Positions 12,433 through 17,446 of a DNA stretch of 17,446 nt are shown piece by piece (the stretch's first letter is position 1; each line of letters starts with the position of its first letter). The notes below the pieces were generated by a model. That model saw nothing but the letters and a program-made list of their open reading frames with translations, did no database searches and was not told the origin of the DNA. The position numbers and the translations under genes were made by a program. The stretch is from CAG-390 sp045546615 (lineage in GTDB: Bacteria; Bacillota; Clostridia; Oscillospirales; CAG-272), in assembly GCA_045546615.1 (NCBI GenBank), contig JAZQDD010000026.1:1-17446 (forward strand). Reading direction: 5' to 3'.

Positions 12433-14358
12433 TCAAAGATCGCTTATTATCGGTATAACAATAGGATTTCTGCCTGTTCTTGAGGTCAAAAGCTTGGCTA
12501 CCTCACGGCGAACCTTCTCCTTTATCGTTTCAAGATCGGGTTTTCCTCTTCTGTACTCAAGCGAATCGGACAGCACGTCAGCCGCCGCAAGCTTTGCATC
12601 GTATATCAATTCCTCGGAATCGGGCATATACACAAAACCCTTGGAAACTATCTCGGGCGGAGATATAATAAGCCTTGAGGTAAGCTCGACTGCGGCAAAT
12701 ACGATAACTATGCCGTCCTCGGACAAATGCTTTCTGTCTCGCAGTACCGCATTGCCGATATCACCGACTCCGTATCCGTCAATAAGAGTTCTGCCAGCAC
12801 TTACAGAGTCTGCAAGCGATGCGCTTCTCTTCCCTATTTCAAGAACTCTTCCAAGCTCCGCTATAAAAATATTTTGCGGTGCTATTCCCATACCCTCGGC
12901 AAGCTCTCTATTGGCGTTGAGGTGTCTGTATTCGCCATGGATCGGCATATAGTACTTTGGCTTTAAGAGCTGCTGTATAAGCTTTATCTCCTCTGCGCAA
13001 GCGTGTCCCGACGTATGAACGCCGTCGAGTATACCGTCATATATGACCTTTATGCCGTTATGGGCAAATTCGTTTATTATTCTGCCTATATACTTTTCGT
13101 TACCGGGAATAGTGCTTGATGAAAGCACTACAACGTCACGCGGTGTCAGAGCTATCTGGGCATGGTCTCCGAACGCCATACGGTACAGCGCCGACATCGG
13201 CTCTCCCTGACTGCCCGTAGTAATAAGCGTTACGCTTGACGGAGAAGCGTTTTTGACCTCGGAAATATCCATCATAGTTCCTGCGGGCGGCTTCATATAT
13301 CCCAGCTCGATAGCCGCGCTGACGATACTCTGCATACTCCTGCCGGAAACTGCCACGCGTCTGCCGTGACGCACGGACAGATCTATTATCTGCTGAACTC
13401 TGTGAACGTTTGATGAAAACGTCGCAACGACTATCCTCTTGTCCGCATTTGCCGAAAACACGTTTTCGAGCGCCGCACCGACCTTCTTCTCCGACGGAGT
13501 AAAACCGCCTCTCTCGGCATTCGTGGACTCGCACATAAGCAGCTTTACGCCTTTTTTGCCAAGCTCACCGAGGCGGACGATGTCCATCATTTCTCCCTCT
13601 ATGGGCGAAACGTCGAGCTTAAAATCTCCCGTATGAACTATCAATCCGCGCGGCGTTGAGAGTGCAATGGCGCAAGCATCCGCAATAGAGTGATTAACGT
13701 GGATAAATTCAGCCTCAAATACACCAAGTCGCACTTTGTCTCCCGCCTTTACGACGTTGAGCTTCGGCTGGAAGCCGAGCTTATGCTCGGGCAACTTGTT
13801 ACGGATAATGCCGATGGTCAGCGCCGTTCCGTAAACGGGAACGCTTGCAAAGCGGCGCAGAAAGTACGGTATCGCACCTATATGGTCCTCGTGACCGTGC
13901 GTAAGAACTACACCGCGTATCTTATCTCTGTTTGCCTCAAGATAGGAAAAATCGGGAATAACAAGGTCAATACCAAGCATATCCTCCTCGGGAAAACCGA
14001 GTCCGCAATCAATTATGACGATGTCGTTATCAAACTCAACGACGGTCATATTTTTTCCTATCTCGCCAAGTCCGCCAAGCGGAATTACACGGAGCTTCTT
14101 TTCGTCCGCGTTATCGCGTCTCTCGGGCTTCTTTGGCGGTTTGTTTTTGGGGGCGGAAACAGGGGGAGTTTTTTCAGATTTGGGCGGTCTGCCGCGCTTT
14201 TTTTGCGGCTGTGTCTTTTGCCCCTTGTCCTTTTTTACCTTTTTATCAAATTCATCGTAAGACTCAAGCTCGTTTATCATTGCATCGATATCGAATCTAT
14301 CCCCATCGCGGGAAGATTTTTCTCTGCCCTTTGGGGAACTGTTTTTTTTCTTTGCCAT
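12433..14358 (-). CDS. rnj: Ribonuclease J (metallo-beta-lactamase / beta-CASP RNase)
   Basis: The product has 641 residues. The metallo-beta-lactamase core starts at about residue 88 (KKLRVIPLGGLGEIGKNM) and carries the HGHEDH metal motif (His154, His156, Asp158, His159) plus downstream HVNHSIAD and HTGDFKLD. The beta-CASP region has SSNVHR, TGSQGEPMSAL and SSSTIPGNE, followed by HTSGHA and MPIHGEYRHL. It would act in 5'-to-3' exonuclease and endonuclease decay and processing of RNA. An unusual N-terminal extension of about 85 residues is Lys/Pro-rich with an AT-hook-like KKRGRPPK (53-60); usual RNase J is about 555 residues. ATG 14358 is chosen for AAGGAG five bases upstream; the frame stays open further back only through the leader. 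A consensus promoter lies at 14499-14527. Confidence 0.93.
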   Translation of the reverse strand: MAKKKNSSPKGREKSSRDGDRFDIDAMINELESYDEFDKKVKKDKGQKTQPQKKRGRPPKSEKTPPVSAPKNKPPKKPERRDNADEKKLRVIPLGGLGEIGKNMTVVEFDNDIVIIDCGLGFPEEDMLGIDLVIPDFSYLEANRDKIRGVVLTHGHEDHIGAIPYFLRRFASVPVYGTALTIGIIRNKLPEHKLGFQPKLNVVKAGDKVRLGVFEAEFIHVNHSIADACAIALSTPRGLIVHTGDFKLDVSPIEGEMMDIVRLGELGKKGVKLLMCESTNAERGGFTPSEKKVGAALENVFSANADKRIVVATFSSNVHRVQQIIDLSVRHGRRVAVSGRSMQSIVSAAIELGYMKPPAGTMMDISEVKNASPSSVTLITTGSQGEPMSALYRMAFGDHAQIALTPRDVVVLSSSTIPGNEKYIGRIINEFAHNGIKVIYDGILDGVHTSGHACAEEIKLIQQLLKPKYYMPIHGEYRHLNANRELAEGMGIAPQNIFIAELGRVLEIGKRSASLADSVSAGRTLIDGYGVGDIGNAVLRDRKHLSEDGIVIVFAAVELTSRLIISPPEIVSKGFVYMPDSEELIYDAKLAAADVLSDSLEYRRGKPDLETIKEKVRREVAKLLTSRTGRNPIVIPIISDL

Positions 14359-14396
14359 AAATACTCCTTTTTCATTTTTTTGCATAACAAACCCAA

Positions 14397-14476
14397 GCCC
14401 CCTATAATTTGGGGGCGTTCTGCGGTATGTATTTTTAATATTTAATATGTAAGCCCTCGGAATCACATTCCGAAGG
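14397..14476 (-). promoter_or_regulatory. Structured 5' leader of the RNase J mRNA
   Basis: With transcription starting near 14492, the leader is about 130 bases and holds two stem-loops: CCT-CGGAAT with ATTCCG-AAGG (14455-14476, one bulge) and GCCCCC/GGGGGC (14397-14416, 8-base loop). The second has no U-tract, so it is not a terminator. Leader structures of this kind could serve autoregulation of a ribonuclease; this is inference. Confidence 0.45.
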
Positions 14477-14498
14477 ATAAATTCAATTATACAATATT

Positions 14499-14527
14499 AT
14501 TATACACCAAGTTATCCCGAATGTCAA
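14499..14527 (-). promoter_or_regulatory. Promoter of the RNase J gene
   Basis: On the minus strand TTGACA (14522-14527) and TATAAT (14499-14504) are perfect consensus boxes with 17-base spacing. The -35 box overlaps the TGA stop codon (14524-14526) of the upstream small membrane protein gene. Confidence 0.88.
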
Positions 14528-14823
14528 GCAAATAATACGACCGCCGCAACCACTGCCGCCGATATCACAAAAGTAATCGCCGCCCCCAATATTACGCCCG
14601 ACCGAAAAGTGCGAACGCGCCTCTTTCGCCGTTGTACGTTCCATCTCCTTGCCACGTATTCAGAAACTATTCTGTCCGCCTCAGCAAGCATATCCGCCCC
14701 GCCGCAGTTTCCATCATAACATTCTGCCCCTTTACGCAAAACAAAACACACACTCTCAAAAAATGCGCTGTCCGCCCCCGAAAGCCACACTACCTGCTTC
14801 ATCTGCTCGTTTCGTATATCCAT
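14524..14823 (-). CDS. Small tail-anchored membrane protein, unknown function
   Basis: The product is 99 residues. A soluble helical N-terminal part (MDIRNEQMKQVVWLSGADSA, then ECYDGNCGGADMLAEADRIVSEY) with three cysteines (26, 35, 40) is followed by a strongly basic stretch (RRWNVQRRKRRVRTFR, 60-74) and one C-terminal membrane segment (76-98, GVILGAAITFVISAAVVAAV), suggesting a cytoplasmic domain anchored by its tail. ATG 14823 is used because GGAGGG lies just upstream; the open frame before it has no ribosome site. It is read in the same direction as RNase J, and its stop is embedded in the RNase J promoter, so some co-transcription is possible. No family recognised. Confidence 0.72.
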   Translation of the reverse strand: MDIRNEQMKQVVWLSGADSAFFESVCFVLRKGAECYDGNCGGADMLAEADRIVSEYVARRWNVQRRKRRVRTFRSGVILGAAITFVISAAVVAAVVLFA

Positions 14824-14933
14824 ATTTTCCCTCCATTTTGTGCTAATAAAAATTATCGCCTTTTTCTGTCGCAATAATTCACTCAAGGGATTTGGGAATA
14901 TCACAAAAAAATGTTAATATTTGGTGTTTAATG

Positions 14934-14962
14934 TTGACAACCGTCAAAAGATGTTATATAAT
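14934..14962 (+). promoter_or_regulatory. Promoter of the AbrB-family gene with overlapping palindrome
   Basis: TTGACA (14934-14939) and TATAAT (14957-14962) are perfect consensus boxes with 17-base spacing. TTGAC (14934-14938) and GTCAA (14943-14947) form an inverted repeat around AACC covering the -35 box, a plausible operator, possibly for autoregulation. Confidence 0.85.
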
Positions 14963-14999
14963 CTTTATGACACAAATTTAATTTAAGGAGGGTAATATC

Positions 15000-15245
15000 G
15001 TGAAATCCACAGGAATAGTCAGAAAGATCGATGAGCTTGGCAGAATAGTTCTTCCCATAGAGCTTCGCAAATCTCTTGACATCAACGTTAAAGACCCCGT
15101 AGAGATCTTTGTCGACAACGAACGCATCATTTTACAGAAATACTCCCCCGCATGCATCTTCTGCGGCAATGTCGACAACGTGACTTTTTTCAACGGCAAG
15201 CGCATTTGTGCCGATTGCCTTGACAGCATCAAAAAGAATTTCTAA
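15000..15245 (+). CDS. AbrB/SpoVT-family transcriptional regulator with C-terminal zinc-finger
   Basis: The product has 81 residues. Residues 1-48 are a typical swapped-hairpin AbrB domain (MKSTGIVRKIDELGRIVLPI, ELRKSLDI, DPVEIFVDNERIILQKY). The C-terminal 30 residues carry CIFC (Cys52, Cys55) and CADC (Cys70, Cys73), a compact four-cysteine zinc site that is common in clostridial AbrB relatives. The start is GTG 15000, supported by AAGGAGG with eight-base spacing. AbrB-type proteins bind DNA as oligomers and control transition-state and stress genes; targets here are unknown. A consensus promoter lies upstream and a strong terminator follows. Confidence 0.92.
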   Translation: MKSTGIVRKIDELGRIVLPIELRKSLDINVKDPVEIFVDNERIILQKYSPACIFCGNVDNVTFFNGKRICADCLDSIKKNF

Positions 15246-15256
15246 TATAAACCGCA

Positions 15257-15305
15257 GGGGTGAGAACCAAATGCATTTTGCATTTGACTCACCCCCCTTT
15301 TTCTT
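15257..15305 (+). terminator. Strong intrinsic terminator after the AbrB-family gene
   Basis: An outer stem GGGGTGAG/CTCACCCC (15257-15264, 15288-15295) encloses an inner CAAATGCA/TGCATTTG (15268-15275, 15279-15286), followed by CCTTTTTCTTT. It isolates the regulator from the downstream operon. Confidence 0.9.
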
Positions 15306-15407
15306 TATCAAAAAAACATATTTTTTCACACAAAAATCACTTTAATTTTACCCAACAAACCACTTTGTATGTAAAATAATAGTGTAAAACACATTAAGGA
15401 GAGAACG

Positions 15408-16142
15408 ATGTCGGATCAATTCATCTTTCGCCGCGTTGAGAAAAAATATCGTATAACTCCCGACCAACGTCTGCGTCTGCTTGATGCCGTGGCGAACAGA
15501 TTGACTCCCGATAGCCACGGGATAAGCACGGTTTGCAGTCTGTATCTTGACACACCTGACTTTTTGCTGATACGCAATTCAATAGATGCAAAGGCGTATA
15601 AGGAAAAATTGCGCATAAGAAGCTATGGGACTCCCGCAACGGACTCAAAGGTTTTTTTTGAAATAAAGAAAAAATACAAGGGTATCGTATACAAGCGGCG
15701 AGTAGCAATGACACTTGGAGAGGCGCAACGCTACATAGACAGCGGCACACCGCCGCTCTCCTCACAGATAATGTCGGAGATAGAATACGCAATGAACTAT
15801 TACCGCCGTCCCGCGCCCGCGATGCTGATCTCTTGCGAGAGGGAGGCGTTTTACGATATCCAAAGCCCCGATCTTCGCCTTACGTTCGACTCAGACATAC
15901 GCTATCGGACGTCCGCCCTCTCGCTTGATATGGGCGCCGACGGCAAGCCGTTGACGGATGGCGAGATAATACTCGAAATAAAAACGGGCGGTGCAATGCC
16001 GCTATGGCTATCCCACGCGCTCGATGCTTGCTCCATATACCCCGCCCCGTTTTCAAAATACGGCACGGCTTATCTTCACGAAACACAAGAAAATATGATC
16101 CACAAAACTAAAGGAGACTATAAAAATGCCCTCAATCTTTGA
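15408..16142 (+). CDS. VTC-domain protein (polyphosphate polymerase-like)
   Basis: The product has 244 residues, the size of a stand-alone VTC domain. The tunnel-lining basic and acidic residues typical of the family can be picked out: EKKY (11-14), LRIRSYG (68-74), FFEIKKK (83-89), YKRR (95-98), CEREAF (143-148), LEIKTGG (189-195) and FSKYGT (215-220). In yeast Vtc4 the equivalent residues make inorganic polyphosphate from ATP; whether bacterial relatives do so is not shown. No membrane segment is present. The start has AAGGAGAG eight bases upstream. It overlaps the DUF4956 gene by 17 bases, so the two are translationally coupled, and the conserved pairing with DUF4956 suggests the two act together at the membrane. 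Confidence 0.88.
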   Translation: MSDQFIFRRVEKKYRITPDQRLRLLDAVANRLTPDSHGISTVCSLYLDTPDFLLIRNSIDAKAYKEKLRIRSYGTPATDSKVFFEIKKKYKGIVYKRRVAMTLGEAQRYIDSGTPPLSSQIMSEIEYAMNYYRRPAPAMLISCEREAFYDIQSPDLRLTFDSDIRYRTSALSLDMGADGKPLTDGEIILEIKTGGAMPLWLSHALDACSIYPAPFSKYGTAYLHETQENMIHKTKGDYKNALNL

Positions 16143-16794
16143 CTCCATAAACAGCACAAGCTTTTCGGACGGCGGTTATTTTATCTGCCTTGCCGCTTCG
16201 CTTTTCTGCGGCATAATAGCAGCGTTTGCCTCGTCCTTCCGCGCGCGCTCCAGCCGCAGCTTTCTGACTGCTCTCGTGCTTTTGCCCATGATCGTACACA
16301 CCGTTATCACCATGGTAAACGGTAACGTAGGCACGGGCGTTGCCGTAATGGGTGCGTTTTCGCTTGTTCGCTTCCGTTCGGTGGCAGGGAAAGCGCGTGA
16401 CATTGCCGCAATATTCCTCGCTATGACCGCAGGACTTGCCTGCGCCGCAGGATACGTCGGCATAGCCATTCTCTTTACGCTTGTTGTATGTGCGGTTATG
16501 CTTTTGCTGGGCGCAATACCATTTGGAGACGATACCGAAATGGAGCTGAACATAACCGTACCCGAAACACTCCGATTTAGCGGACAGTTCGATGACCTTT
16601 TTGCCGAATACACAAAAAAACACCGTCTTGTAAAAACCAAAACGACAAACATGGGCAGTCTTTACAAGCTCAAATACCGTATTCAACTAAAAGACACCGA
16701 TAATATGCAAGAATTCATCGACAAGCTCCGTTGCAGAAACGGAAACCTTGAGATAGCTATATGCGAGGCAGGCGAGGAGGCAGACACGTTATGA
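16126..16794 (+). CDS. DUF4956 family membrane protein
   Basis: The product has 222 residues. Hydrophobic segments lie at about 17-37, 46-64, 68-82 and 93-130 (two spans), followed by a soluble C-terminal domain of about 90 residues. The hallmark is GAFSLVRFRS (76-85) in the loop before the later membrane spans, typical of DUF4956. The function of the family is unknown; it repeatedly occurs next to VTC-domain proteins, where a transport or anchoring role has been suggested. The start overlaps the VTC gene by 17 bases and the stop overlaps the next start (ATGA), so all three genes form one operon. Confidence 0.88.
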   Translation: MPSIFDSINSTSFSDGGYFICLAASLFCGIIAAFASSFRARSSRSFLTALVLLPMIVHTVITMVNGNVGTGVAVMGAFSLVRFRSVAGKARDIAAIFLAMTAGLACAAGYVGIAILFTLVVCAVMLLLGAIPFGDDTEMELNITVPETLRFSGQFDDLFAEYTKKHRLVKTKTTNMGSLYKLKYRIQLKDTDNMQEFIDKLRCRNGNLEIAICEAGEEADTL

Positions 16795-17446
16795 CGAAAA
16801 AAAGTTCTTTTATCTGTTTCATTCTTATATTAATTATGCTCGTGGGGACTTCATGCCAAAAAACCCCCGACGCCCCGTCTGACGTTACGACGCTTCCGCC
16901 CGATACTCTTAATATATCGGAATCAGAAATATATGACGGATACTTTGAAGAGCCAAGCGTCGACGTGACTGTTGAATGCATATCGGGCAGTGCAGGGTGC
17001 TACACCATTAACGGCAACACCCTTACGTTCTCCGCGCTGACCGAGGATTCCGTATACTCGGTAAAAGGAAGCCTTGGCGGAAATATCATCATCGATATCG
17101 GTGAGGAACGAAAACTCGACCTTGAGCTACACGGCTTTTCTCTTGTCGGAAAAACCGAAGCACCCATAACCGTTTTAAGCGGCGATAAAGTCACGATAAC
17201 GGCGAAAAAAGGTTTTACAAGCTATATCTACGATATGCGCGAGGCTGTAGATGAAAATGATGAAAACGCACACTCGGGCGCGATATTCTCCGAGGTTGAC
17301 CTTGAAATAGCGGGCAAAGGTACGCTTAACGTCGTTTCGGAAAACAACAACGGAATACACTCCAAAGACGACCTCGACGTAAAAAATCTTACGCTAAACG
17401 TCATCTGCCTTGACAACGCGCTCAAGGGCAACGACAGCGTAAGCAT
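16791..17446 (+). CDS. Secreted lipoprotein, Cthe_2159-like carbohydrate-binding domain, partial
   Basis: The frame begins at ATG 16791, overlapping the DUF4956 stop, with GAGGAGG about nine bases upstream, and stays open to the window end (218 codons seen). The N-terminus is a signal peptide (MTKKSSFICFILILIMLVGT then Ser-Cys) with a lipobox-like end at Cys22; Gly rather than Leu or Val at -3 makes the lipobox atypical. After a short Pro/Thr-rich linker come beta-strand-rich repeats (LTFSALTEDSVYSVKGSLGG, HSGAIFSEVDLEIAGKGTLNV, NNNGIHSKDDLDVKNLTLNV) typical of right-handed beta-helix proteins such as Cthe_2159, which bind acidic polysaccharide. It would sit on the cell surface. The C-terminus is outside the window. 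Confidence 0.8.
   Translation, partial: MTKKSSFICFILILIMLVGTSCQKTPDAPSDVTTLPPDTLNISESEIYDGYFEEPSVDVTVECISGSAGCYTINGNTLTFSALTEDSVYSVKGSLGGNIIIDIGEERKLDLELHGFSLVGKTEAPITVLSGDKVTITAKKGFTSYIYDMREAVDENDENAHSGAIFSEVDLEIAGKGTLNVVSENNNGIHSKDDLDVKNLTLNVICLDNALKGNDSVS

Noticed and set aside
12989..13534. Additional leftward frame within RNase J region (13136-13534)
   Set aside because: Alternative frame of the well-supported RNase J gene; composition of an out-of-frame translation.
13690..14445. Rightward open frame of 251 codons
   Set aside because: Antisense to the RNase J gene and its leader; no supporting start signal.

Overview
The window looks like chromosomal DNA of a Gram-positive, low-to-medium GC member of the Clostridia (Oscillospiraceae-like; inferred from gene content, not proven). 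The pointers are strong AAGGAGG-type ribosome binding sites, consensus TTGACA-17-TATAAT promoters, RNase J, an AbrB/SpoVT-type regulator, a PrsA-like foldase, a CotJC-like manganese catalase, and mobilization genes of the type carried by clostridial integrative elements.

Left part (1-4568) is a piece of an integrated mobilizable element. It holds the start of a TnpV-like protein (leftward, cut by the window edge), a stretch dense in hairpins, a leftward XRE regulator with a helical-repeat tail and its own promoter, a structured non-coding block (1393-1699, candidate oriT and/or leader RNA), then a rightward operon of MobC-like accessory protein, MOBP-type relaxase, ParB-like protein and a small hypothetical protein, closed by a strong terminator at 4533-4568. 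No integrase or recombinase is visible, so the element is either incomplete here or continues left of the window. The right boundary probably lies between 4568 and 4582.

Middle part (4582-9270) is a redox/oxidative-stress neighbourhood. A YyaL-type thioredoxin-domain protein runs leftward and is followed by an overlooked 44-residue peptide gene. Divergently, a 59-residue small protein overlaps an FAD-dependent oxidoreductase with a C-terminal Rieske cluster, followed by a manganese catalase. A tRNA-Pro(UGG) gene with encoded CCA and its own promoter sits behind two back-to-back hairpin terminators.

Right part (9495-17446) is housekeeping and envelope genes. Leftward are a Cys-rich zinc-ribbon-like hypothetical protein, a membrane-anchored parvulin foldase, RNase J with a basic N-terminal extension and a structured leader, and a small tail-anchored membrane protein whose stop codon overlaps the RNase J -35 box. 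Rightward are an AbrB-family regulator with a C-terminal four-cysteine finger, then an overlapping three-gene operon: VTC-domain protein, DUF4956 membrane protein, and a lipoprotein resembling Cthe_2159-type carbohydrate-binding proteins that runs off the window.

No complete new defence or mobile system was found. The most interesting candidates are the 44-residue peptide behind yyaL, the structured block upstream of the mobilization genes, a palindrome shared between the tnpV upstream region and the ParB-like gene, and the VTC-DUF4956-lipoprotein operon.
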